A DNA stretch of 64,000 nt, taken from the NCBI RefSeq assembly GCF_014836635.1, contig NZ_JACSQL010000016.1, forward strand, positions 1 through 64,000. The letters run 5' to 3'. Below, in pieces: positions 52,523 through 61,648 of the stretch (its first letter is position 1; each line of letters opens with the position of its first letter). The position numbers and the translations under genes are program-made. The stretch is from Paenibacillus gallinarum. GTDB lineage: Bacteria; Bacillota; Bacilli; Paenibacillales; Paenibacillaceae. The notes under the pieces were generated by a model. The model did no database searches and was not told the origin of the DNA. It saw only the letters and a program-made list of their open reading frames with translations.

Positions 52523-54187
52523 ATGCAGGAGTCTTTGTTAATGTTGCTTCAGCTGTTAGAACGCGCAGCCCTTTTGCTGATGTGTTTATTTGTGCTGACA
52601 CGAATACCAGGATTTAAAGCTTTCTTTGAGCAAAGAGAAAAAACAGGATATGAACTTATTCTAGCAACCATCATTTTCAGTGGGTTTGCCTTATTTGGTA
52701 CCTACAGCGGCATTAATGTAGAAGGTTCACTTGTGAATGTGCGAATTATTGCCATCTTATCGGGCGGGATCCTATTTGGACCTTGGGTCGGTCTTGCAAC
52801 AGGGATTATCTCTGGAATTCATCGTTTTTTGATTGATATCGGGGGGGTTACTTCCTTGCCCTGCCTGATTACAAGTATTACAGCCGGATTAGTGGCGGGA
52901 CAAATATACCGAATTACATCCCGGGAACGCAGATGGAAGATTGGCATCATCGCAGGTATGGCATGTGAAGCATTAACGATGATTCTAATTATCATATTGG
53001 CAGAGCCTACTTCGCTTGGTATGGTTATAGTTTCTCAAATTGGCTTCCCCATGATTGTCAGCCAAGTCAGTGTGGGTCTTATTGTCATGCTCGTACAGAG
53101 TGTTGAAGGGGAGAAGGAACTAGTTGCAGCCAAGCAGGCTAAACTGTCTCTCGATATTGCGAACAAAACACTGCCTTATTTTCGAAGCATCACTCCGGAT
53201 TCGCTTCATACCATTTGCCATATTATCAAGGATGAGATTGGCGCAGATGCGGTGTCGATCACCGATACGAAGCAGATTCTGGCTTATATTGGCGTGGGTG
53301 AGGAGCATTATAAGGAGCGGCATGCCATCATCAGTGAGGAAACGAAAAACACGCTGAAAAGCGGGGAAATCATGATTCGTAACAATGATGCGGAACATAC
53401 AAACCCTTTTATTAAATCCCTGATTATTATTCCGCTGAAAGAAAAGGGAGAAGTAACCGGAGCCCTTAAGATTTATTATGCGAAGGCACATAAAATTACG
53501 GATTCCCTACAAGCGCTGGCAGTAGGATTGTCGCAGATGATCTCTACACTCATGGAAGTGTCGAGAGTAGAGGGAATTAAAGCTATGGCAAATAAAGCAG
53601 AGCTGAAGGCACTTCAGACGAAGATCAATCCTCATTTTCTATTTAATGCGCTCAATGCCATCGCTTCTTCTATTCGGACTGATCCTGATAAAGCGAGAGA
53701 ATTGATTGTAAACCTGTCTGGTTATATGCGTTTTAACCTGGAGCTTAGTGATGAAATGATTGATATCCGCAAAGAACTTCAGCAAGTAAACCATTACGTA
53801 GAGATTGAGAAAGCTAGATTCGGCAATCGGCTTGAAGTGGAATATGATATTGACGAAGTAGAAGTGTACATTCCAAGCCTTATTATTCAGCCGCTTGTTG
53901 AGAACGCAATAATCCATGGTATTCTGAAGGTTAAGGGGCCGGGTAAAGTGACGATCTCGGTCAAGGATCTCGGAGAAAACGTAAGGATTAGCATCACGGA
54001 TACAGGAGCGGGAATAGCGCCGGAGATTATCCGAAAAGTGTACAGTGACAATATGCCTGATAACAAAATTGGACTATATAATGTTCATCAGCGTGTGAAG
54101 TTGATCTATGGAGAAGGTCTTCGTATCCGCCAGTTGGAGCAGGGGACAAGCATTGATTTTGATGTGACAAAAAGAGGTGTTCAGTAA
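52523..54187 (+). CDS. ypdA: LytS-type sensor histidine kinase, YpdA homologue
   Basis: A 554-residue membrane sensor. The N-terminal 5TM-LYT module (about 10-195) contains GSLVNVRIIAILSGGILFGP; a GAF-like domain (about 225-340) follows. The His-kinase core has the phosphoacceptor H371 in NPHFLFNALNAIASS, then the ATP-binding VENAIIHG and GIGLYNV-like regions. Much of the text parallels E. coli YpdA, which responds to extracellular pyruvate. The stop is directly followed by the response regulator gene. Confidence 0.9.
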   Translation: MQESLLMLLQLLERAALLLMCLFVLTRIPGFKAFFEQREKTGYELILATIIFSGFALFGTYSGINVEGSLVNVRIIAILSGGILFGPWVGLATGIISGIHRFLIDIGGVTSLPCLITSITAGLVAGQIYRITSRERRWKIGIIAGMACEALTMILIIILAEPTSLGMVIVSQIGFPMIVSQVSVGLIVMLVQSVEGEKELVAAKQAKLSLDIANKTLPYFRSITPDSLHTICHIIKDEIGADAVSITDTKQILAYIGVGEEHYKERHAIISEETKNTLKSGEIMIRNNDAEHTNPFIKSLIIIPLKEKGEVTGALKIYYAKAHKITDSLQALAVGLSQMISTLMEVSRVEGIKAMANKAELKALQTKINPHFLFNALNAIASSIRTDPDKARELIVNLSGYMRFNLELSDEMIDIRKELQQVNHYVEIEKARFGNRLEVEYDIDEVEVYIPSLIIQPLVENAIIHGILKVKGPGKVTISVKDLGENVRISITDTGAGIAPEIIRKVYSDNMPDNKIGLYNVHQRVKLIYGEGLRIRQLEQGTSIDFDVTKRGVQ

Positions 54188-54916
54188 ATGAGAGCAATCA
54201 TCGTGGAAGATGAAGTATTAGCGAGGCAAGAGCTGCGTTATTTAATAGAAACACATAGCAAGATCAAGGTAGAGGCCGAGTTTGAAGATGGTCTGGATGC
54301 ACTGAAATTTTTGCAGAATCAAGAGGTTGACGTCCTGTTCTTGGATATCAATATTCCTTCTATTGACGGGGTATTACTTGCCCATAATATCAGCAAATTT
54401 TCTGTTAAACCTTACATCGTCTTTATTACTGCATATAAGGAACACGCCGTGGAGGCATTTGAGGTAGAGGCCTTTGACTATATTCTAAAACCTTACAGTG
54501 AGTCCCGCATTACATCTATGCTAACAAAATTGGAAACTGCACATATAGGGCAGCGCAGAGCGATCCCGGAACAGCATTTGCCTTCGATTACAAAGGTGAA
54601 TCTATATAAGAATGAAAAAATAATCGTGGTTGATGCAGATGATATCTATTATGCCGTTGCTCAGGAGAAGACAACAGAGGTAGTGACGAAGAACGAGAAA
54701 TATATGATGCAACTCAGTATCAGCGAATTTTATGAGCGCCTTCCTAAAGATATCTTCTTCCGCTGTCATCGTTCCTATCTTGTGAACACAGAGAAAATTA
54801 AGGAGATTGTCCCATGGTTTAATAATACATATTTACTTCGGTTAAGTGAGATTGATGCTGAGATTCCAGTCAGCCGCAGTAAAGCTAAAGAGTTCAGGCA
54901 ACTTATGCGACTATAG
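54188..54916 (+). CDS. ypdB: LytTR response regulator, YpdB homologue
   Basis: A 242-residue two-domain protein. The receiver domain has phosphoacceptor D53 in VLFLDINIPSIDG and the Lys of FDYILKPYSES. The LytTR DNA-binding domain has FFRCHRSYLVNTEKIKEIVP and ends with SRSKAKEFRQLMRL. It starts one base after the kinase stop, so it is translationally coupled. The E. coli homologue binds GGCATTTCAT-N11-GGCATTTCAT, and the same repeat occurs directly after this gene. Confidence 0.92.
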   Translation: MRAIIVEDEVLARQELRYLIETHSKIKVEAEFEDGLDALKFLQNQEVDVLFLDINIPSIDGVLLAHNISKFSVKPYIVFITAYKEHAVEAFEVEAFDYILKPYSESRITSMLTKLETAHIGQRRAIPEQHLPSITKVNLYKNEKIIVVDADDIYYAVAQEKTTEVVTKNEKYMMQLSISEFYERLPKDIFFRCHRSYLVNTEKIKEIVPWFNNTYLLRLSEIDAEIPVSRSKAKEFRQLMRL

Positions 54917-54917
54917 A

Positions 54918-54969
54918 GGCATTTCATTCCGAATTCAGGTTATTTCATTCCGAATTCAGGTTATTTCAT
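54918..54969 (+). promoter_or_regulatory. YpdB-type operator, three direct repeats
   Basis: GGCATTTCAT (54918-54927), GTTATTTCAT (54939-54948) and GTTATTTCAT (54960-54969). They are separated by two identical 11-base spacers TCCGAATTCAG, giving an exact 21-base period (two helical turns). The first half-site is the E. coli YpdB half-site base for base. Confidence 0.85.
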
Positions 54970-54993
54970 TCCTGTTTTCGCTTTTTTTCTAAA

Positions 54994-55008
54994 TGTAAGC
55001 GCTACAAT
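54994..55008 (+). promoter_or_regulatory. -10 box of yhjX-like gene with overlapping near-cre site
   Basis: TACAAT (55003-55008) lies 34 bases after the last operator repeat, with no clear -35 box, as expected for activator-dependent promoters. TGTAAGCGCTACA (54994-55006) resembles a CcpA cre site with one deviation. Confidence 0.45.
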
Positions 55009-55067
55009 AAGAGTGTGTTAAGAGCTCAAGTACACTTACATTAGACAAAAGAAAGAAGGAAAGCAAC

Positions 55068-56324
55068 ATGAATGGAAAACCTGTAAATCGCCTTCTTATT
55101 GTTCTTGGTACCGTTATTATGCAGATGGGTCTTGGAACCATCTATACATGGAGTTTATTTAATTCACCGCTTGTTGATAAATTTGGATGGGAGCTTAGTT
55201 CGGTCTCCATTACCTTTTCAATAACTAGCTTTGCGCTCGCCTTTTCAACTCTTTTTGCAGGGAAAATACAAGAGAAAATCGGGCTTCGTAAATTGACAGC
55301 TGCAGCCGGCATTCTGCTTGGCATTGGGTTAATACTTAGTTCGCAAGCAAGTTCACTGGCTTCTCTGTATATTCTAGCTGGTGTTATTGTCGGATTCGCC
55401 GACGGTACAGCATATATAACTTCTTTATCAAATCTTATGAAATGGTTCCCTGATCGAAAAGGGCTTATCTCTGGTATCTCCGTTGGGGCATATGGTACAG
55501 GAAGTCTTATCTTTAAATATGTTAATGGTAGTTTGATTAATTCCGTTGGTGTTTCTCAAGCATTCCTGTATTGGGGACTCATTGTCATGGCTATGGTCTT
55601 GGTGGGTTCGATGCTCGTAAGAGAAGCATCAGTAGAATCCGAAGAAGCTAAGACTGGATCTAAAACGCAGACAACAACCTCGAACGCAGCAGTTCCTGTG
55701 CAGATGAATTATACGGTGGGAGAGATGCTTCGCACCAAACAAGCATATCTGTTGTTTGTTATCTTCTTCACCGCTTGTATGAGCGGATTGTATTTAATCG
55801 GTATTGTAAAAGATATCGGTGTTCAGCTAGCCCATCTGGATGCAGCGACGGCGGCTAATGCTGTAGCTCTTGTTGCTATCTTTAATACAGCTGGACGACT
55901 TATTCTCGGGGCGTTGTCTGATAAAGTCAGCCGCTTAAAACTTGTGGGCTGCACACTGGCTGTAACGGCAGCATCTGCGGTCGTACTTAGCATAGTTCCA
56001 TTAAACTTTGGACTGTTCTTCGCTTGTGTAGCAGCGATTGCATTCTGTTTTGGAGGTAATATTACCGTATTTCCAGCGATAGTGAGTGACTTCTTCGGAC
56101 TAAAAAATCAAACCAAAAACTATGGCGTTATCTATCAAGGTTTCGGTATTGGTGCACTGTCCGGTTCGTTTATCGCTGCTATGATGGGCGGATTTAAGTC
56201 AACCTTCATCGTTATTGGCGGACTATGTGTAATCTCCGTCCTGATTGCTTTAACGATGAATCCTCCAGTGAGCAAAAAAGCAGAGAAAGAGGCAACATTC
56301 AAAGCTTACAAACGTACAGCTTAA
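55068..56324 (+). CDS. yhjX: MFS transporter, YhjX homologue (OFA family)
   Basis: A 418-residue 12-helix carrier. Its text parallels E. coli YhjX: GLGTIYTWSLFNSPL, GKIQEKIGLRKLTAAAGILL, FADGTAYITSLSNLMKWFPD, FFTACMSGLYLIGIVKDIGV and FFGLKNQTKNYGVIYQGFGI. YhjX is the main target of YpdAB in E. coli and is linked to pyruvate. Here the gene lies 150 bases downstream of ypdB behind three YpdB-type sites, so it is almost certainly controlled by the pair. AGAAAGAAGGAAAG precedes the ATG. Confidence 0.88.
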   Translation: MNGKPVNRLLIVLGTVIMQMGLGTIYTWSLFNSPLVDKFGWELSSVSITFSITSFALAFSTLFAGKIQEKIGLRKLTAAAGILLGIGLILSSQASSLASLYILAGVIVGFADGTAYITSLSNLMKWFPDRKGLISGISVGAYGTGSLIFKYVNGSLINSVGVSQAFLYWGLIVMAMVLVGSMLVREASVESEEAKTGSKTQTTTSNAAVPVQMNYTVGEMLRTKQAYLLFVIFFTACMSGLYLIGIVKDIGVQLAHLDAATAANAVALVAIFNTAGRLILGALSDKVSRLKLVGCTLAVTAASAVVLSIVPLNFGLFFACVAAIAFCFGGNITVFPAIVSDFFGLKNQTKNYGVIYQGFGIGALSGSFIAAMMGGFKSTFIVIGGLCVISVLIALTMNPPVSKKAEKEATFKAYKRTA

Positions 56325-56337
56325 ACCTATGAGAACA

Positions 56338-56387
56338 AATAAACATCCCCCAGCGTAGTTAACATCGGGGGATGTTTATTTGTTTTT
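56338..56387. terminator. terminator after the yhjX-like gene
   Basis: AAATAAACATCCCCC / CGGGGGATGTTTATTT stem with a T-run. It may also serve the leftward membrane protein gene. Confidence 0.85.
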
Positions 56388-56418
56388 CTTCACAATTCTT
56401 AGTGCTGTCACAGAAGGA

Positions 56419-56883
56419 TTACATGGTCTTGTTAAGTCGCTTTGAATGCCTTCCTGCAAACAGGGTGAAGAGCAGGATCATTGCATAACAAAGTAGATGA
56501 GAGGTGATCAGTCCGGTGGTTTCATAAGATGTATTTATAAAAAGCTGACTAAATCCAAGAAGGCTGCCATAGAAGGGGAATAACAGAATAAAAGTGATAC
56601 TGGAGTCTTGATTATATGTGTAAAAAAACAAAAAGAATGCCAGCCCGCCAAGCCAGTAGAGGGAAGTTAGAATCATGAAATCTACCCGACGGTTTCTCAT
56701 CGACATAGAATAGAGTAGCCAGGTAAACAAGAAGAGAGCAGAAAAGACATACGTTCCAGCACTATCCTCCCCGTAGGTAATGGACCAGAGAACATTCATC
56801 CCTCCAAAGCAGAAATGGATAAGAAACATGAAGCATAGATGCATAGGATACAAAGCCCATCGTTCTGAGGGACTCATTTTCAT
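56419..56883 (-). CDS. small integral membrane protein, unknown function
   Basis: A 154-residue protein with about four hydrophobic segments (near 15-37, 43-60, 68-88, 93-112, and 120-142 if a fifth is counted) and a basic tail GRHSKRLNK. No family recognised. ATG 56883 is used because it lies 6-9 bases from a GGGTGGG site; a GTG at 56895 is in frame. It has its own transcript between the yhjX and udk terminators. Confidence 0.6.
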   Translation of the reverse strand: MKMSPSERWALYPMHLCFMFLIHFCFGGMNVLWSITYGEDSAGTYVFSALFLFTWLLYSMSMRNRRVDFMILTSLYWLGGLAFFLFFYTYNQDSSITFILLFPFYGSLLGFSQLFINTSYETTGLITSHLLCYAMILLFTLFAGRHSKRLNKTM

Positions 56884-56972
56884 AGTAATTCCCACCCTTA
56901 CTTGTCGCTTATATTTACTTCTATACTTAACTTATAAACAACAGTAATGGGCAGGGGGTTGCATTATAATTG

Positions 56973-57025
56973 AAAAAGGAGAGACTTCTCAGCCCTCTCT
57001 TCAGGCAACAAAGTCTCTCCTTTTT
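56973..57025. terminator. terminator of udk
   Basis: AAAAAGGAGAGACTT / AAGTCTCTCCTTTTT, a 15-bp stem with a 23-base loop, downstream of the leftward udk gene. Confidence 0.75.
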
Positions 57026-57076
57026 ATTTCGTTTTGCATAAAACCATTGATGAATGAGGCTTTACAGCCAGTTATC

Positions 57077-57703
57077 TCACCAATTTTTTTCGCCAGACAG
57101 ATATTTTTCCGTAAGGACAGTCAGAAGCTGAATGCCTACTTGGTTATGTCCACCCTCAGGGATAATAATGTCAGCATATTTTTTAGAAGGCTCGATAAAC
57201 GCTTCATGCATCGGTTTTACCGTTGCGAGGTACTGCTGATGAATGGACTGAATCGTCCGTCCACGTTCCTCAATATCACGCACAACACGACGCAGAATTC
57301 GTACATCGGGATCAGAGTCTACGAATACCTTAATGTCCAGCATCGCGCGTAGGTTCTCATCTGAAAGAACATGTAACCCTTCGATGATGATGATATTGTT
57401 TGGTTCTAGCTCGACTGTCTCTGATGCAGAACGTGCATGTATTGTAAAATCATAAACAGGAGCATAGGCAGTTTGTCCGCTTCTAAGAGCATTCAAATGC
57501 TGAATTAACAGCTCATTATCAAACGCAAACGGATGGTCATAGTTGGTGAGCTCACGCTCAGCCAGACTAAGATGAGCCTGATCTTTATAGTAGTTGTCCT
57601 GAGATATAAAAGTCACTTTACTCGAACCTAGACGTTCAATAACGGAACGAGCTACTGTTGTTTTACCTGAACCGGTTCCCCCGGCAATACCAATAATCAG
57701 CAT
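57077..57703 (-). CDS. udk: uridine kinase
   Basis: Phosphorylates uridine and cytidine to UMP and CMP in pyrimidine salvage. The 208-residue protein has the P-loop GGTGSGKTT (8-16), the substrate-binding ISQDNYYKD and YDHPFAFD, then PVYDFTIHAR and the IIIEGLHVL motif. The C-terminal half keeps RRVVRDIEERGR and EPSKKYADIIIPEGG. Length and motifs are standard for the family. Confidence 0.95.
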   Translation of the reverse strand: MLIIGIAGGTGSGKTTVARSVIERLGSSKVTFISQDNYYKDQAHLSLAERELTNYDHPFAFDNELLIQHLNALRSGQTAYAPVYDFTIHARSASETVELEPNNIIIIEGLHVLSDENLRAMLDIKVFVDSDPDVRILRRVVRDIEERGRTIQSIHQQYLATVKPMHEAFIEPSKKYADIIIPEGGHNQVGIQLLTVLTEKYLSGEKNW

Positions 57704-57872
57704 GCGATACCATAAACCTCCCTAGAATAATTGCCAGAGCAATTTCAGTATTGTAGCATAGAAGGTCCTTTTTTTCATCTACAAGGCTCATAAAGGGAAG
57801 ATTAGGCAGTTCTTATGCCCTTATATCTTTGCCCGAAGATATCGGAATTATGTCTCACATACAAAGATAGAT

Positions 57873-58763
57873 TTAGTCGCTGAATTTCATATAGTACTGA
57901 TATAAGATTTGCGTTCCTTTATCATCGTATCCAAGTTCTGATAACTCTTCATACAAAGACTTGGCCAGGGCAAGTCCAGGTGTTTGCAGTCCCATCTCTT
58001 CTGCCGAAGATAGAGCAATACCCATATCTTTAATAAAATGTTTGACGAAAAATCCAGGCTCATAATCACCTGCAATCATTCGCGGACCAAGGTTACTGAG
58101 AGACCAGCTTCCTGCTGCACCTGTTTCAATGCTCTTCAATACGATTTCAGGATCAAGCCCTGAAGTTTTCGCATAAGCGAGTGCTTCACAGACACCCATC
58201 ATATTGGAAGCAATCGCGATCTGGTTACACATTTTCGTGTGTTGGCCAGCTCCCGCAGGTCCTTGGTGTACAATATTTTTACCCATCAGTTCAAAGATGG
58301 GTCTAACTGCTTCATAATCTGTTTTCTCTCCGCCGACCATGATGGATAGTTTGGCATTCTTTGCACCAATATCTCCGCCAGATACCGGTGCATCGAGAGC
58401 GTGCAACCCCGATTTCAAAGCTTCCTCATAGATCCGCGCAGCCAGCTGCGGACTAGATGTCGTCATATCAATCAGATAAGCTCCGGAAGGAGCATTTGCT
58501 ATGATTCCATTTTCTCCAAGATAGATTTCTTCCACATCTTTGGGGTACCCTACCATAGTAATGATAACACCGCATGCTGCTGCAAGGCTTGCTGGTGACT
58601 CATGCCAAGTTGCACCCTGCTTGATCAATTCTTCTGCTTTGGCGGCAGTTCTTGTGTAGACATGAAGAGCATAGCCGGCTTTTTGCAGATGCCCTGCCAT
58701 ACTTTTGCCCATTACGCCAGTACCGATAAATCCTACAGTTGTTTGCTCTGGTGATACGATCAT
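57873..58763 (-). CDS. NAD(P)-dependent beta-hydroxyacid dehydrogenase (3-hydroxyisobutyrate dehydrogenase type)
   Basis: A 296-residue two-domain oxidoreductase. The Rossmann motif GFIGTGVMGKSMAGHL opens the protein. DAPVSGGDIGAKNAKLSIMV (substrate-binding DxPVSGG) and the catalytic Lys region GAGQHTKMCNQIAIASNMMG follow. Members act on 3-hydroxyisobutyrate, tartronate semialdehyde or related acids; which one cannot be decided. A GGAGG site precedes ATG 58763. It is divergent from the DJ-1 gene. Confidence 0.9.
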   Translation of the reverse strand: MIVSPEQTTVGFIGTGVMGKSMAGHLQKAGYALHVYTRTAAKAEELIKQGATWHESPASLAAACGVIITMVGYPKDVEEIYLGENGIIANAPSGAYLIDMTTSSPQLAARIYEEALKSGLHALDAPVSGGDIGAKNAKLSIMVGGEKTDYEAVRPIFELMGKNIVHQGPAGAGQHTKMCNQIAIASNMMGVCEALAYAKTSGLDPEIVLKSIETGAAGSWSLSNLGPRMIAGDYEPGFFVKHFIKDMGIALSSAEEMGLQTPGLALAKSLYEELSELGYDDKGTQILYQYYMKFSD

Positions 58764-58946
58764 TTATTTACCTCCTGGGTGAATTGGTTTTGATTTGATC
58801 TATCCTTTATTTTTCGTATTATATCCCTTTTTTTACTAAGGTTCTATGAAGCGGTTGATAGTACCTGACAATAATCTTTAAGATATCGAATACTTTTTAT
58901 CTACTAGCCAGATTGATTGAGAAAAGCAGAAAGGGAGACGATACTT

Positions 58947-59537
58947 ATGAAACGGATTTGTTTGTTGTTGCCTAATGGATTTGAAGCAATAGAAGCCAGT
59001 GTATTTACCGATGTGCTTGGTTGGAATCAGCTGGAGGGGGATGGAACTACGGAACTCATAACCGTAGGGACGAGAGATACACTAGCGTGTACGTGGAATT
59101 TCAAAGTGACACCAGAACTGTTAATTAACAATATTAGTGCAAATGATTTCGATGTATTAGCGTTACCAGGCGGATTTGAAGAAGCAGGTTTTTTTGAGGA
59201 TGCTTTCAGGGAAGATGTGCTTGAGCTGGTACGTGAATTTAATCGTCAAGGAAAGATCATTGCGACGATCTGTTTAGCAGCGCTGATCCTTGGAAAAAGT
59301 GGAGTTCTCGAAGGAAGAAACGCCACGACATACAATCTGAGTAATGGAAAGAGACAGGCCCAGCTTGCTGAGATGGGTGCTAAGGTCATTCCTGACCAGC
59401 CGATTGTTATCGACGGTAATCTAATCACTTCATATAGTCCATCAATGGGTTTTGATGTAGCGTTCCTTCTGTTGGAGAAGCTCACTTCTAAGGCGAATAC
59501 AAATAAAGTGAAACGGCTGATGGGCTTTGTTTCATAG
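58947..59537 (+). CDS. DJ-1/PfpI-family protein
   Basis: A 196-residue protein of the ThiJ/DJ-1 superfamily. It begins KRICLLLPNGFEAIEASVFT, keeps DVLALPGGFEEAGFFED and the nucleophile-elbow Cys109 in IIATICLAALILGKSG. The family includes glyoxalases, chaperones and protein deglycases, so the activity is open. ATG 58947 has AGGGAG at 9 bases; an in-frame TTG at 58917 overlaps that site and is unlikely. Confidence 0.87.
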   Translation: MKRICLLLPNGFEAIEASVFTDVLGWNQLEGDGTTELITVGTRDTLACTWNFKVTPELLINNISANDFDVLALPGGFEEAGFFEDAFREDVLELVREFNRQGKIIATICLAALILGKSGVLEGRNATTYNLSNGKRQAQLAEMGAKVIPDQPIVIDGNLITSYSPSMGFDVAFLLLEKLTSKANTNKVKRLMGFVS

Positions 59538-59682
59538 CCGCAAAGGTATAGCCAAATTGTTGCCTGATGAGAAGTGAAATAACCAACCTGAATTTGATTG
59601 ACAAAGAATGGGAAAGGTGATATTTTTAATTTACTTAATACCCATTGGATTAATATGAAATGCAAAAACCGACTGTTCATAC

Positions 59683-59726
59683 AGAGGTATTGCACGCGTA
59701 CAACCGCGCTGTGATACCTCTTTTTT
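59683..59726 (+). terminator. terminator after the DJ-1 gene
   Basis: AGAGGTAT...ATACCTCT hairpin with inner partial pairing and TTTTTT. It lies 150 bases after the DJ-1 stop and 110 bases before the import operon, so an attenuator role for the latter cannot be ruled out. Confidence 0.65.
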
Positions 59727-59839
59727 GTGTCAACATACGGATGCCATAACATATCGACCGTACCTGCGGAGATATCCTGCTAGCCTGATTAGGGTGGCAA
59801 GATATTTTCGCTATTTTAGGTTGGAAAGGGGAAATCAAG

Positions 59840-60640
59840 TTGAGCAGTATTACAGTGACGACTTCAAAGCAGAGTCCAGGAAGATGGAGTCTCTTGGGAC
59901 TTGGTCTTATCATTCCCGTATCTGTGCTTGGGGTATGGCAGCTTCTTGGATTTTACGGTGTGATCTCTGAATTATTATTTCCGACCCCGACTACCATTGG
60001 AAAAGCAATGATCCAGCTAACCTTGTCTGGGGATTTATGGGGACATTTTAAGGTGAGTATCATGCGAGCGTTCGCTGGTTTTCTGCTTGGCGGGAGTTTG
60101 GGCTTTATTTTCGGACTCTTGGTAGGTCTTTTCAAAACATCAGAAAGATTTCTCGATCCATCGATTCAGATGATAAGAATGATCCCGAGCCTAGCTGTTG
60201 TACCTCTTTTTATACTCTGGTTTGGAATCGGAGAAGAATCAAAAGTATTACTGATCGCAAAAAGTGTATTCTTTCCCCTCTACATCAATACTTTTATGGG
60301 AATCCGCGGGGGAGATAATAAGTTATTTGAGGTAGCAAAGGTTCTTGGTTTTAACAAATGGAAGCAAATCGTAAGACTTGTGATTCCAGGTGCCCTGCCA
60401 AACATTTTGCTCGGTATAAGATTATCGATTGGCCTTTCCTGGCTTGGACTAGTCGTAGCCGAACTGATTGCTTCTACATCAGGGATTGGATATATGATGT
60501 CTGACGCTAGACAATTTGCTGACACCCCCGTCGTTTTTGTCGGCATCATTATTTTCGCTTGTGCAGGATTGGCTACAGACGGACTCGTAAGGCTGCTTGA
60601 GGCTCGTATGCTGCGCTGGAAAGATACATACGGTGGCTAA
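59840..60640 (+). CDS. ABC import permease, SsuC/TauC type (1)
   Basis: A 266-residue membrane subunit of a sulfonate/nitrate/taurine-type importer with six hydrophobic helices. The cytoplasmic EAA loop reads VAKVLGFNKWKQIVRLVIPG then ALPNILLGIRLSIGLSW. Start is TTG behind GAAAGGGGAAA. The second permease follows 23 bases later, so the importer is probably a heterodimer. No ATPase gene is seen within the window. Confidence 0.88.
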   Translation: MSSITVTTSKQSPGRWSLLGLGLIIPVSVLGVWQLLGFYGVISELLFPTPTTIGKAMIQLTLSGDLWGHFKVSIMRAFAGFLLGGSLGFIFGLLVGLFKTSERFLDPSIQMIRMIPSLAVVPLFILWFGIGEESKVLLIAKSVFFPLYINTFMGIRGGDNKLFEVAKVLGFNKWKQIVRLVIPGALPNILLGIRLSIGLSWLGLVVAELIASTSGIGYMMSDARQFADTPVVFVGIIIFACAGLATDGLVRLLEARMLRWKDTYGG

Positions 60641-60663
60641 AAAAATAGAAAGGGAGGATTGAG

Positions 60664-61548
60664 ATGAACGAGCGAGCAGATCCGATACTGCAGCATAAAG
60701 CGAATAGGTCAAGTAAGATTCAAGGTACAGTCACAGCAAACCATCACAAGCAATATCGACCGAGGAATATCCGGAAACGGAAGGGGAAAAAAGGAGCTGA
60801 TCTAGCCGCGGCGATGCTTATTCCGCTGTTGATCATTGCGGTATGGCAATATGCAGCGGGTAAGGGTTATATCTCTGCTCTTTTTTTACCGACTCCGCTC
60901 TCCATTGCAGAGGAATTTTTTCGTCTTATCGCTGCAGGAGAACTCTTTCATCACTTAGGTATCAGTATGTATCGTGCGTTTATTGGGTTTCTTGCGGGGT
61001 CATTTCTAGGATTAGCGCTTGGCACGTTCACAGGTTTCTCGCGAATAGCATCTTATCTGGTGGATCCGAGTATCCAAGTCCTGCGGCTTGTTCCGCATCT
61101 TGCCATTGCCCCTCTCATTATTCTTTGGTTCGGATTTGGAGAGGTATCCAAAGTAGTCATTATTACAAGCGGAGCTTTTTTTCCACTCTATATCCATACC
61201 TATACGGGAATCCGAAATGTTGATAACAAACTTTATGAAGTAGGAGAGGTGCTTGAATTCAGCTTGAAGCGAAAACTGATGAGACTCATTCTTCCTGCAG
61301 CCTTACCGAGTATTTTGCTTGGGATCCGTTTGTCGCTGGCTGTCTCATGGATTGGACTTGTCGTAGCAGAGCTGATTGGTTCGCAGTCAGGGGTAGGCTT
61401 CCTTATTAATCAAGCGAAGCAGAATTCGGACACAGGGGTTATTTTCGTAGGCATTATCATTTTTGCTGTAGTAGGTAAGCTGATTGACTCTATGATGCGG
61501 ATTTTAGAGAAAAAGCTGCTTCATTATCGGGATAGTTATCAGGGTTGA
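60664..61548 (+). CDS. ABC import permease, SsuC/TauC type (2)
   Basis: A 294-residue paralogue of the preceding permease, with an added N-terminal basic tail (about 1-45, rich in Lys, Arg and His) before the first helix. The EAA loop reads VGEVLEFSLKRKLMRLILPA then ALPSILLGIRLSLAVSW. AGGGAGG precedes the ATG. Together with the first permease it would form the membrane channel. Confidence 0.88.
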   Translation: MNERADPILQHKANRSSKIQGTVTANHHKQYRPRNIRKRKGKKGADLAAAMLIPLLIIAVWQYAAGKGYISALFLPTPLSIAEEFFRLIAAGELFHHLGISMYRAFIGFLAGSFLGLALGTFTGFSRIASYLVDPSIQVLRLVPHLAIAPLIILWFGFGEVSKVVIITSGAFFPLYIHTYTGIRNVDNKLYEVGEVLEFSLKRKLMRLILPAALPSILLGIRLSLAVSWIGLVVAELIGSQSGVGFLINQAKQNSDTGVIFVGIIIFAVVGKLIDSMMRILEKKLLHYRDSYQG

Positions 61549-61648
61549 TACTAAGATACAAAAAAATAATGAAGAAAAGCATCGATAATGTAATCGTTGT
61601 TTACATGTAACAGCTTACGCTAATCGAAATGAAGAGGAGCCATTAGAC

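Noticed and set aside
53120..53491. Antisense open frame inside the ypdA-like kinase gene
   Set aside because: No start context or recognisable motif, and it lies wholly within a strongly supported gene.
59540..59840. S-box (SAM) riboswitch before the SsuABC-like operon
   Set aside because: Such operons sometimes carry one, but the conserved core is absent; only a plain terminator hairpin is present.
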